DNA of 9,400 nt from Candidatus Zhuqueibacterota bacterium (lineage in GTDB: Bacteria > Zhuqueibacterota > Zhuqueibacteria > Residuimicrobiales > Residuimicrobiaceae). The notes below the pieces were generated by a model. The model was not told the origin of the DNA, searched no databases, and saw nothing but the letters and a program-made list of their open reading frames with translations. The translations under genes were made by a program, and so were the position numbers. The stretch covers positions 1 through 9,400 of the forward strand of contig JAFGSU010000128.1 of NCBI GenBank assembly GCA_016934435.1, given 5' to 3'. The first letter of the stretch is position 1; each line of letters opens with the position of its first letter. This document shows, one piece after another, positions 1 to 5,851 of the stretch.

Positions 1-288
1 ATAAAGCTGAAAGCATACGATCATCGGCTGATCGATATTTCTACGGAAAAGATCATCAAGACGGCCAAGCAGACCGGCGCGATGATCGTGGGACCTATCC
101 CTCTGCCGACCAGGAAATCGATCTATACGGTTTTGCGCTCGCCGCATGTGGATAAAAAGTCGCGCGAGCAGTTCGAAACCAGGATTCATAAGCGGTTGGT
201 GGATATACACAATTCTTCACCCAAGACCGTGGATGCATTGATGAAATTGGAATTGCCGGCTGGTGTGGATGTGGAAATCAAGGTTTGA
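1..288 (+). CDS. rpsJ: 30S ribosomal protein S10, 5' partial
   Basis: S10 sits in the head of the 30S subunit and in many bacteria also works with NusB in transcription antitermination. The open frame runs from base 1 without a start codon to TGA at 286-288, giving 95 residues. The visible protein begins IKLKAYDHRL and carries the family signature GPIPLPTR at visible residues 31-38, followed by a conserved SPHV segment and the C-terminal LPAGVDVEIKV end. The family is usually about 102-105 residues, so only the first 7 or so residues lie outside the window. It is the first gene of the S10 cluster here and is followed by a 66-base gap before rplC, longer than most gaps in the cluster. Identification is secure; the missing start is due to the window edge, not a lesion. 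Confidence 0.97.
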   Translation: MKLKAYDHRLIDISTEKIIKTAKQTGAMIVGPIPLPTRKSIYTVLRSPHVDKKSREQFETRIHKRLVDIHNSSPKTVDALMKLELPAGVDVEIKV

Positions 289-312
289 CGCTTTGCTGTG
301 CATAAATAATGG

Positions 313-343
313 TTGACCCGTAGATAAGAACCTTTTCTATAAT
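313..343 (+). promoter_or_regulatory. candidate sigma-70-type promoter in the rpsJ-rplC gap
   Basis: The sequence shows TTGACC at 313-318 (five of six matches to TTGACA) and a perfect TATAAT at 338-343. They are separated by 19 bases, longer than the usual 16-18. Transcription would be expected to begin near base 350, only about five bases before the rplC ATG at 355. The region is AT-rich, so a chance TATAAT is quite possible, and the long spacer weakens the case. No extended -10 TG is present. If real, it would give an additional internal promoter for the cluster downstream of rpsJ. Confidence 0.35.
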
Positions 344-354
344 GGTATTAATAA

Positions 355-975
355 ATGCGTGGAATAATAGGAAAAAAAATCGGTATGACCCGGGTTTTTG
401 ATGAGGCCGGGAATGTGGTGGCTGCCACGGTTATTGAAGCAGGGCCCTGCTACGTCACTCAGGTCAAAACAGTGGAGAAGGATGGATACAAAGCCATTCA
501 GGTCGGTTTTGGCGAGAAGAAAGAAAAAAGAGTGAACAAGCCGCTTCTGGGTCATATGAAAAAATCGGGCAAGGGACCTTTTGCGGTTGTCCGCGAATTG
601 CGCGACTTTGATAATGGAGAGCCGGTCAAGGTGGGCGATGCCATCAAGGCGGATATTTTCTCAGTGGGCGATGTCGTCAAGGTAACCGGCGTGAGCAGAG
701 GGCTGGGTTTTCAGGGCGTCGTACGACGGCACCATTTCAGGGGCGGGCCCAAGACGCACGGTCAGAGCGATCGTTTGCGCGCGCCCGGGTCGCTGGGGCA
801 ATCCTCCTATCCGTCGCGTGTCTACAAAGGATTGCGCATGGCCGGTCGCATGGGGGGGGATGTTGTGACCATTCGCAATTTGCGCGTTCTCAGGGTGGAT
901 GAAGCCAACAACCTCATCATCGTCAAGGGCGCCGTGCCCGGTACGGAACGTGAAATTGTATTAATTAGAAAGTAA
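355..975 (+). CDS. rplC: 50S ribosomal protein L3
   Basis: L3 is an early assembly protein of the 50S subunit whose long central extension reaches towards the peptidyl transferase centre. The 206-residue product has the usual N-terminus (GIIGKKIGMTRVF), GFQGVVRRH at 118-126, HGQSDRLRAPGS at 135-146 and KGLRMAGRMG at 159-168. Gln149 aligns with the Gln150 of E. coli L3 that PrmB methylates. The stretch GQSSYPSRV at 148-156 differs from the GQNQTPGKV of E. coli and resembles L3 of Bacteroidota-like groups. The ATG start at 355 matches the family N-terminus, but no Shine-Dalgarno sequence precedes it; the leader is AT-rich and overlaps a candidate promoter. A run of eight G at 852-859 falls in the coding sequence and is in frame (MGGD). 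Length is normal. Confidence 0.98.
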   Translation: MRGIIGKKIGMTRVFDEAGNVVAATVIEAGPCYVTQVKTVEKDGYKAIQVGFGEKKEKRVNKPLLGHMKKSGKGPFAVVRELRDFDNGEPVKVGDAIKADIFSVGDVVKVTGVSRGLGFQGVVRRHHFRGGPKTHGQSDRLRAPGSLGQSSYPSRVYKGLRMAGRMGGDVVTIRNLRVLRVDEANNLIIVKGAVPGTEREIVLIRK

Positions 976-982
976 CGCAAAT

Positions 983-1612
983 ATGGAAATTGAAGTTTTC
1001 ACAAAAGACGGTGCTCAAACGGGACGAAAGCTCAAGTTATCCAAAAGCGTGTTTGGAATTGAGCCTAACGAGCATGTCATGTATATGGCGGTCAAAACGC
1101 AGCGGACCAATATGCGTCAGGGGACGGCTGCGACCAAGACTCGATCTCTGGTGGCGGGCGGCGGCAAAAAGCCCTGGAAGCAAAAGGGGCGCGGAACCGC
1201 TCGCGCCGGCAGTACGCGATCGCCTATCTGGCGCGGCGGCGGCATTATTCATGGTCCGCAACCGATTCACTATGAGCATCAACTGCCAAGGAAAGTGAAG
1301 CGACTGGCGCGCCGTTCCGCCTTATCCGCGAGGATGAAAGATGAGGCGATCAAGGTTCTGGAAGATTTCAAAGTTGAAGAAGCCAAAACCCGGGAAATTG
1401 CGGGCTTTATGAAAAATTTTGGCCTCAGCGAAACCAAAACCCTGTTGCTGGTCCCGGAATATGATGCAAATATGGTGCAAGCCAGCCGCAATATCGCCAA
1501 TCTGAACGTACAGATCGCCACCGATGCTTCGACCCATGATCTTTTGAATTGCAGCGCTTTACTGATCATGGAAAGCGCCGTCAAAAAGTTGGAAGGTTCT
1601 CTAAAATCATGA
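983..1612 (+). CDS. rplD: 50S ribosomal protein L4
   Basis: L4 (L4/L1e family) binds 23S rRNA and sends a basic loop into the nascent peptide exit tunnel. In E. coli it also represses the S10 operon by binding its leader, which lies outside this window. The 209-residue protein shows the tunnel loop around residues 58-92, with GGGKKPWKQKGRGTARAGS and then a Trp-Arg-Gly-Gly-Gly step. KVKRLARRSALS follows at 104-115, and the C-terminal half is the globular Rossmann-like part. The segment after the loop reads HGPQPIHYEHQLP where many bacteria have FGPKPRDYSYKLP, a mild divergence. It starts seven bases after rplC with no visible Shine-Dalgarno, so translational coupling to rplC is the likely mode of initiation (inference). 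Its stop codon overlaps the rplW start as ATGA. Confidence 0.98.
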   Translation: MEIEVFTKDGAQTGRKLKLSKSVFGIEPNEHVMYMAVKTQRTNMRQGTAATKTRSLVAGGGKKPWKQKGRGTARAGSTRSPIWRGGGIIHGPQPIHYEHQLPRKVKRLARRSALSARMKDEAIKVLEDFKVEEAKTREIAGFMKNFGLSETKTLLLVPEYDANMVQASRNIANLNVQIATDASTHDLLNCSALLIMESAVKKLEGSLKS

Positions 1613-1920
1613 AAAAAGAACACCTGATTCTTATAAAGCCCATATTGACCGAAAAAGCGCTCAAGATGCAGGAAGCGGCAGGTAAATACGCGTTTGTGGT
1701 CAGAGACGATTCGAATAAAATACAGATCAAACAGGCGGTGGAAAAAAAGTTTGACGTTACGGTGGATGACGTTAAAACCATCAACGTCAAGGGCAAGAGC
1801 AAACAGATGAATACCCGGCGCGGTATCACCCGCGGCAAGCGTTCGGACTGGAAGAAGGCCATCGTCACGCTGCGCAGCGGGGATAAGATAGATTTCTTTG
1901 AAGGAAGCAAAATCCAATAG
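1609..1920 (+). CDS. rplW: 50S ribosomal protein L23
   Basis: L23 lies at the exit of the nascent peptide tunnel, next to L29, and is the main docking site for trigger factor, the signal recognition particle and SecY. The 103-residue product has the family features: ILIKPILTEKA at 7-17, a YAFVVRDDSNKIQIKQAVE block at 27-45, the basic loop GKSKQMNTRRGITRGKRSDWKKA at 62-84 and the C-terminal IDFF. The ATG at 1609 overlaps the rplD stop codon in an ATGA arrangement. GGAAGG at 1591-1596 inside rplD offers a somewhat distant ribosome binding site, so coupling to rplD is likely. An upstream in-frame ATG at 1549 would add 20 residues that do not resemble L23 and overlap rplD heavily, so I rejected it. 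Confidence 0.97.
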   Translation: MKKEHLILIKPILTEKALKMQEAAGKYAFVVRDDSNKIQIKQAVEKKFDVTVDDVKTINVKGKSKQMNTRRGITRGKRSDWKKAIVTLRSGDKIDFFEGSKIQ

Positions 1921-1943
1921 CAGAACACCAGGAGAGATAGGTA

Positions 1944-2765
1944 ATGGCTGTTAAAACATTCAAACCGGTCACCCCGGGCCAGCGCTTCAAGAGTGTGAAT
2001 ACATTTGCTGAAGTGACGAAAACGACACCGGAGCGTTCGTTGCTGGCGCCGTTATCCAAAAAGGGTGGCAGGAATAATCACGGGCGTGTGACGATCCGTT
2101 TTCGCGGCGGCGGGCACAAACGGAATTATCGCATGATTGATTTCAAGCGCGACAAGCTGGAGATACCGGCGGTTGTCGATTCCATACAGTATGATCCCAA
2201 TCGTTCGGCGAATATCGCCCTGTTAAAATATGCGGACGGTGAAAAACGGTATATTTTAGCGCCGCTGGACCTCAAGGTCGGCGATAAGGTGGTCTCCGGT
2301 GAGGCGCCGGATATACGCATCGGCAATGCCATGCCGATCGAGAAAATTCCCATGGGCACTCTGATCCACAACGTCGAGGTCAAAAAGGGCAAAGGCGGGC
2401 AACTGGCTCGCACCGCCGGTTCCTATGCGCAGCTGGTGGCAAAAGAAAAGGAATATGGCCAGATCAAGCTGCCGTCGGGTGAGGTGCGCATGATACCGTT
2501 GAATTGTCGGGCCACCATCGGTCAGGTCGGCAATACCGATCATGAAAACATTACCATCGGCAAGGCGGGACGAAAGCGCTGGCTGGGTCGGCGACCGCAC
2601 GTTCGCGGCGTGGCCATGAATCCGGTGGATCATCCCATGGGCGGCGGCGAAGGCAAGAGTTCAGGTGGACGCCATCCGACCACGCCATGGGGCAAGCCGA
2701 CCAAAGGGTATAAAACGAGAACGAGCAAATCGAGCGATCGACTCATTGTGAAACGCAGAAAATAA
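1944..2765 (+). CDS. rplB: 50S ribosomal protein L2
   Basis: L2 is a primary 23S rRNA binding protein required for subunit association and a functional peptidyl transferase centre. The 273-residue length is typical. The RNA-binding OB-like part includes GGRNNHGRVTIRFRGGGHKR at 41-60; the C-terminal SH3-like part includes CRATIGQVGN at 188-197 and RGVAMNPVDH at 221-230. His230 (229 without the initiator Met) matches the conserved His229 of E. coli L2. The next residues are PMGGGEGKSSGG, with Met232 where E. coli and most bacteria have a second His; I recall this Met as usual in Bacteroidota and relatives. AGGAGA at 1930-1935 is a good ribosome binding site eight bases before ATG. It follows rplW by 23 bases. 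Confidence 0.98.
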   Translation: MAVKTFKPVTPGQRFKSVNTFAEVTKTTPERSLLAPLSKKGGRNNHGRVTIRFRGGGHKRNYRMIDFKRDKLEIPAVVDSIQYDPNRSANIALLKYADGEKRYILAPLDLKVGDKVVSGEAPDIRIGNAMPIEKIPMGTLIHNVEVKKGKGGQLARTAGSYAQLVAKEKEYGQIKLPSGEVRMIPLNCRATIGQVGNTDHENITIGKAGRKRWLGRRPHVRGVAMNPVDHPMGGGEGKSSGGRHPTTPWGKPTKGYKTRTSKSSDRLIVKRRK

Positions 2766-2777
2766 TGGAAGTATAGT

Positions 2778-3068
2778 ATGGCAAGATCGATTAAAAAAGG
2801 TCCCTATATTGACGCCAGATTATTGGCCAGAATTGAAACTTTGAATCAGACCAATCAGAAGAAGGTGCTAAAGACGTGGTCTCGGCGCAGTACGATTCCG
2901 CCGGAATTTGTCGGTCACACACTCGCCGTGCACAATGGCAATAAATTTATCCCTGTGTTCATCACCGAGAATATGGTCGGGCACAAGTTGGGTGAATTTG
3001 CCCCTACGCGCACGTTTCGCGGTCATACCGAGAAAAAGGCTGAGAAGGGCGCCAGGCATTCAGGTTAG
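2778..3068 (+). CDS. rpsS: 30S ribosomal protein S19
   Basis: S19 is in the 30S head, forms a tight pair with S13 and approaches the A-site tRNA through its C-terminal tail. The 96-residue protein opens with MARSIKKGPYID. It carries WSRRSTIPPEFVGHT at 34-48 and the S19 signature region VHNGNKFIPVFITENMVGHK at 51-70, ending with LGEFAPTRTFRGH and a basic tail. Its length is a little above the 92-93 residues seen in many bacteria. GGAA at 2767-2770 lies seven bases before the ATG and is the best available ribosome binding site. The gene follows rplB by only 12 bases. Confidence 0.98.
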   Translation: MARSIKKGPYIDARLLARIETLNQTNQKKVLKTWSRRSTIPPEFVGHTLAVHNGNKFIPVFITENMVGHKLGEFAPTRTFRGHTEKKAEKGARHSG

Positions 3069-3104
3069 GTTGAATCGAGTTTGATAGAATTGGAGATATG
3101 TTAG

Positions 3105-3452
3105 ATGGAAGCACGGGCGATAGCAAAATGGGTCCGGTATTCACCCTTCAAAGTGCGGCGCATCGCCAAGTTGATTCGCGGCAAAGTGGTTGATGATGCA
3201 TTGAATATTTTGCATTTCAGCGATTCAGCGGCCGCCAAACCGTTGGAGAAGGCGTTGCGTTCGGCGGTAGCCAATTTGCTGAACAAGGAAGAGGGCGCAA
3301 AAGTGTCGCCCGAAGATTTGATCATCAAGGAATTGCGCATCGATGAAGGCTATATGTTGAAGCGATTCCGCGCTGCATCCATGGGAAGGGCGACGCGTAT
3401 TCGCAGACGCAGCTGTCATATTTCTGTCGTGGTTGCAGATAAACCCGAATAA
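3105..3452 (+). CDS. rplV: 50S ribosomal protein L22
   Basis: L22 contacts all 23S rRNA domains and its long beta hairpin lines the exit tunnel opposite L4, near the macrolide site. The 115-residue product has the family start region (KWVRYSPFKVRRIAKLIRGK, 8-27), LRSAVANLLN at 51-60, and the hairpin-forming stretch from about 82 to 102 with RFRAASMGRATRIRRR. The core is followed by CHISVVVAD. SPFKVR replaces the more frequent SPRKAR or SPRKVR, so an aromatic residue stands where most homologues have a basic one. GGAG at 3092-3095 precedes the ATG by nine bases. An ATG at 3098 is out of frame. The tunnel hairpin shows no insertion or deletion obvious by eye. Confidence 0.97.
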   Translation: MEARAIAKWVRYSPFKVRRIAKLIRGKVVDDALNILHFSDSAAAKPLEKALRSAVANLLNKEEGAKVSPEDLIIKELRIDEGYMLKRFRAASMGRATRIRRRSCHISVVVADKPE

Positions 3453-3465
3453 CAAGCTATTATAC

Positions 3466-3470
3466 AGGAG
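3466..3470 (+). promoter_or_regulatory. ribosome binding site fixing the rpsC TTG start
   Basis: AGGAG at 3466-3470 lies six bases before TTG at 3477, an ideal spacing. The first residues after this TTG are GQKTNPKGFR, the standard N-terminus of S3, so this site together with the protein homology fixes TTG as the start. Confidence 0.9.
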
Positions 3471-3476
3471 AGCATT

Positions 3477-4106
3477 TTGGGACAAAAAACAAATCCAAAG
3501 GGATTTAGAGTCGGTATCATCAGGAACTGGGATTCCAATTGGTTCGATGAGCGCACTTTTAGCAAAAAGTTGAGCGAAGATCTCATGCTGCGCCGGTATG
3601 TGCACAACCGCCTGCGGAAAGCCAGTATTTCCAAAATCGAGGTGGAGCGTACGCCCAAGGTGATTACCTTGACCATTCATACGGCTCGGCCGGGTATTGT
3701 GATCGGTCGTAAGGGCGCCGAAGTGGACAAGTTGCGCGAGGAGTTACAGCGCGTCACCGGAAAAGAGGTGCAGCTGAATATCACTGAGATCAAGCGACCG
3801 GAACTGGATGCCTATCTGGTGGCGGAGAGTGTGGCCAGCCAGCTGGAGGGTAAGGTTTCTTTTCGCCGGGCGATGAAAAAAGCCATCATGTCCACCATGC
3901 GCATGGGGGCCGAAGGCATCCGAATTTGTTGTTCCGGCCGGCTGGGCGGCGCCGAAATGGCCAGGCGCGAGCAATATAAGGACGGCCGCATTCCGCTGCA
4001 CACGCTGCGAGCGGATATCGATTTTGCCCGTGCGGTTTCCAAGACGACCTACGGCACCATCGGCGTGAAAGTGTGGATTTGTAAAGGTGAAGTGATTGGC
4101 GAATAA
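3477..4106 (+). CDS. rpsC: 30S ribosomal protein S3
   Basis: S3 sits at the mRNA entry channel of the 30S head and contributes to the ribosomal mRNA helicase activity with S4 and S5. The 209-residue protein starts at TTG with MGQKTNPKGFR. A type II KH domain is visible around GIVIGRKGAEVDKL at 73-86. Arg130, Arg131 and Lys134 in FRRAMKK match the E. coli helicase residues R131, R132 and K135. The C-terminal domain has GAEGIRICCSGRLGGAEMAR at 144-163 and GRIPLHTLRADIDFA at 170-184. It ends at GEVIGE, near the short end of the family (about 206 to 240 residues), so it lacks the variable C-terminal extension seen in some bacteria. It follows rplV by 24 bases. Confidence 0.98.
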   Translation: MGQKTNPKGFRVGIIRNWDSNWFDERTFSKKLSEDLMLRRYVHNRLRKASISKIEVERTPKVITLTIHTARPGIVIGRKGAEVDKLREELQRVTGKEVQLNITEIKRPELDAYLVAESVASQLEGKVSFRRAMKKAIMSTMRMGAEGIRICCSGRLGGAEMARREQYKDGRIPLHTLRADIDFARAVSKTTYGTIGVKVWICKGEVIGE

Positions 4107-4144
4107 AGTAATTTGACGGCGATTTTCAATTTGGAGTAATTTGA
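4107..4144 (+). repeat. 10-base direct repeat pair in the rpsC-rplP gap
   Basis: AGTAATTTGA occurs at 4107-4116 and again at 4135-4144, so the repeat units start 28 bases apart and nearly fill the 40-base gap. The second copy overlaps the spacer between the GGAG ribosome binding site (4133-4136) and the rplP start. It may be a small duplication or chance in an AT-rich gap; no function is evident. Confidence 0.5.
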
Positions 4145-4146
4145 TC

Positions 4147-4566
4147 ATGTTAATGCCCAAGCGCGTAAAATTTCGTAAACAGCAGCGCGGCCGCATGAAA
4201 GGCAAGGCGGTGCGCGGTTCCATGCTGGCTTTTGGCGAGTTCGGCCTCAAGGCCCTGGAACCGCACTGGATCACGGCGCGGCAAATCGAGGCCGCTCGTG
4301 TCGCGATGACGCGTTACATCAAGCGCGGCGGGAAGATATGGATACGTATTTTCCCCGATAAGCCCTGCACCAAAAAACCGGCGGAAACACGAATGGGTAA
4401 AGGCAAGGGCGCGCCGGAATACTGGGTGGCTGTGGTTAAGCCCGGCCGGGTCATGTTCGAGATAGCGGGCGTGAATGAAGAAACCGCACGCGAGGCCATG
4501 CGCCTGGCGGCGCACAAACTGCCCCTCAAGACCAAGTTTGTCTCGACGGCTGAATTCGGAGAATAA
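4147..4566 (+). CDS. rplP: 50S ribosomal protein L16
   Basis: L16 (L10e family) is a late-assembling 50S protein that contacts the A-site tRNA elbow and is essential for peptidyl transferase activity. The product is 139 residues from ATG 4147 and begins MLMPKRVKFRKQQRGRMKGK, the standard N-terminus. Later landmarks are GEFGLKALEPHWITARQIEAAR at 30-51 and RMGKGKGAPEYWVAVVKPG at 82-100. Arg82 corresponds to the Arg81 that YcfD hydroxylates in E. coli. A TTG two codons upstream (4141) is in frame but stands only four bases from GGAG (4133-4136); ATG 4147 has a ten-base spacing and fits the family. The gene follows rpsC by 40 bases and ends just before rpmC. Confidence 0.97.
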   Translation: MLMPKRVKFRKQQRGRMKGKAVRGSMLAFGEFGLKALEPHWITARQIEAARVAMTRYIKRGGKIWIRIFPDKPCTKKPAETRMGKGKGAPEYWVAVVKPGRVMFEIAGVNEETAREAMRLAAHKLPLKTKFVSTAEFGE

Positions 4567-4570
4567 TTTC

Positions 4571-4774
4571 ATGATGAAGATAGATGAAATAAGAAAATTA
4601 TCGATTGAAGAACTGCGCGTGCGTCTGCAGGATGCTCTGGAGGAAATGGAAAATTTGCGCATTCAGCATTCCACACGTCAGCTGGATAACCCGTTGCGCA
4701 TCCGTTTTTTGCGCCGGGAAATTGCTCGCATGCACTCGGTCATCAATGAAATGCAAAAAAAGGCCGAAGCATAA
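4571..4774 (+). CDS. rpmC: 50S ribosomal protein L29
   Basis: L29 is a small helical-hairpin protein beside L23 at the tunnel exit, part of the docking platform for signal recognition particle and translocon. The product is 67 residues from the first of two adjacent ATG codons (4571 and 4574). It has the usual charged first helix (IDEIRKLSIEELRVRLQDAL), a turn with the family's LDNPLRIRFLRREIAR motif at 38-53 and a Lys-rich tail. GGAGAA at 4558-4563 overlaps the end of rplP and serves as ribosome binding site, which suggests coupling with rplP (gap of four bases). A longer in-frame start inside rplP at 4475 adds non-homologous sequence and was rejected. Which of the two ATG codons is used cannot be decided by eye. 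Confidence 0.96.
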   Translation: MMKIDEIRKLSIEELRVRLQDALEEMENLRIQHSTRQLDNPLRIRFLRREIARMHSVINEMQKKAEA

Positions 4775-4799
4775 TCATCGAAGGTAGATTCAGGTTATT

Positions 4800-4805
4800 G
4801 GAGAA
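4800..4805 (+). promoter_or_regulatory. ribosome binding site deciding the rpsQ GTG start
   Basis: GGAGAA at 4800-4805 is directly adjacent to an in-frame TTG at 4806, too close for initiation. It lies six to eight bases from GTG at 4812. This favours GTG 4812 as the rpsQ start. Confidence 0.75.
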
Positions 4806-4811
4806 TTGTTT

Positions 4812-5066
4812 GTGGAAAGAAATAAAAGGAAGACCAAGCTCGGCATCGTCACCAGCGATAAAATGAGTAAGAGTCGCGTCATTACCGTACAGCGCTATGT
4901 GCAACATCCGCTCTATCACAAATATATTAAAAAGACGTCAAAATTCATGGCGCACGATGAAAACAACGAAAGTCATGTCGGCGATCTGGTCAAGATCACG
5001 GAAACCAGGCCTTTGAGCGCGCGTAAACGTTGGCGGCTGGTGGAAATTATTGAACGCGCAGAGTAG
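4812..5066 (+). CDS. rpsQ: 30S ribosomal protein S17
   Basis: S17 is a primary 16S rRNA binding protein of the 30S body with an OB fold. From GTG 4812 the product is 84 residues, matching the 80-90 residue family. It shows KRKTKLGIVTSDKMSKSRVI at 5-24, YVQHPLYHKYIKKTSKFMAHDE at 29-50 and the signature GDLVKITETRPLSARKRWRL at 57-76. The start was chosen because the upstream TTG at 4806 overlaps the ribosome binding site. It follows rpmC by 37 bases and is the last gene of the classical S10 operon. The next gene (rplN) follows after 31 bases with no visible terminator, so the S10 and spc parts are probably cotranscribed here (inference). Confidence 0.96.
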   Translation: MERNKRKTKLGIVTSDKMSKSRVITVQRYVQHPLYHKYIKKTSKFMAHDENNESHVGDLVKITETRPLSARKRWRLVEIIERAE

Positions 5067-5097
5067 TTTTGAGTAAATCCGAAAAGAGGGTAACATC

Positions 5098-5466
5098 ATG
5101 GTTCAGGAATATACGCGCCTCAACGTTGCGGACAATACCGGCGCGAAAAAGGTCATGTGCATCCGGGTGTTGGGAGGTTCCCGGCGGCGTTTTGCTTCCC
5201 TGGGAGACATTATCATCGTCACCGTTAAGCAGGCGATTCCCAACGCCGGCATTAAAAAAGGCGATAAAAGCAAGGCGGTGATCGTGCGCACCAAAAAGGA
5301 AAAACGACGTCCGGATGGGTCCTATATTCGATTTGATGAGAATGCGGCGGTGTTGATCAATGAACAGATGGAGCCGAGAGGTACGCGTATTTTTGGCCCG
5401 GTGGCGCGTGAATTGCGGGAAAAGCAATTTATGAAAATCGTATCGTTGGCTCCGGAAGTTATTTAA
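5098..5466 (+). CDS. rplN: 50S ribosomal protein L14
   Basis: L14 is a compact beta-barrel protein at the subunit interface. It forms intersubunit bridges and, in many bacteria, binds the silencing factor RsfS. The product is exactly 122 residues, the commonest length for this family. It shows RLNVADNTGAKKVMCIRVLG at 7-26, GDIIIVTVKQAIPNAGIKKGD at 36-56, the loop RTKKEKRRPDGSYIRFDENA at 64-83 and GTRIFGPVARELR at 95-107. GAGGG at 5086-5090 is a good ribosome binding site seven bases before ATG. It opens the spc-type part of the cluster. No separate spc promoter is obvious in the 31-base gap upstream. Confidence 0.98.
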   Translation: MVQEYTRLNVADNTGAKKVMCIRVLGGSRRRFASLGDIIIVTVKQAIPNAGIKKGDKSKAVIVRTKKEKRRPDGSYIRFDENAAVLINEQMEPRGTRIFGPVARELREKQFMKIVSLAPEVI

Positions 5467-5498
5467 TTCCACTTTTTGTCAAAAAGGACGAAAGAAAC

Positions 5499-5831
5499 AT
5501 GCGTGTTAGAAAAAATGATCAGGTTTTGGTAATAGCCGGCAACTACAAGGGCAAAAAGGGCAAGGTGCTCAAGGTGTTTCCGGAAAAGTCGCAGGTGATT
5601 GTGGAAGGTGTGCATTTCATTAAAAAGCATGCCCGGCCCACGCAGAAAAACCCGCAGGGCGGCATTGTTGAGAAAGAGGCTCCTATCCACGTTTCCAATG
5701 TGATGGTGATCTGTCCCAAATGCAATACACCGGCGCGCATGGGGTCGCAGCAGGTGTTTAATGAACAAAAGCAGCGTAAGAGTCATGTTCGCGTCTGCAA
5801 GAATTGTAACGAAATGTTGGTTACTGGCTGA
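5499..5831 (+). CDS. rplX: 50S ribosomal protein L24, with C-terminal four-cysteine cluster
   Basis: L24 is an assembly-initiator protein of the 50S subunit located near the tunnel exit. The 110-residue product has the N-terminal KOW motif (DQVLVIAGNYKGKKGKVLKV, 7-26), the conserved HFIKKHARPTQKNPQGGI at 39-56 and a C-terminal domain. That domain carries Cys72, Cys75, Cys100 and Cys103 as two CxxC pairs (CPKC and CKNC). E. coli L24 lacks these cysteines; many other bacteria keep them, and metal binding is the likely role. AAGGA at 5484-5488 is the ribosome binding site, ten bases before the ATG. Spacing to rplN is 32 bases and to rplE 20 bases. Confidence 0.97.
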   Translation: MRVRKNDQVLVIAGNYKGKKGKVLKVFPEKSQVIVEGVHFIKKHARPTQKNPQGGIVEKEAPIHVSNVMVICPKCNTPARMGSQQVFNEQKQRKSHVRVCKNCNEMLVTG

Positions 5832-5851
5832 AATAATTTGGATAGATAAAA

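Noticed and set aside
1279..1917. Long open frame on the minus strand (212 codons) opposite rplD and rplW
   Set aside because: It lies wholly antisense to two well-conserved ribosomal protein genes, resembles no family I recognise and has no independent ribosome binding site or spacing; open antisense frames are expected from the codon bias of such genes.
3744..4274. Minus-strand open frame (176 codons) opposite rpsC and rplP
   Set aside because: Antisense shadow of conserved genes with low-complexity, His/Arg-rich composition and no recognisable domain.
5069..5281. Plus-strand frame starting TTG (MSKSEKR...) just before and within rplN
   Set aside because: The start looks superficially plausible, but the frame overlaps rplN out of frame and its later residues are a shadow of L14 codons.
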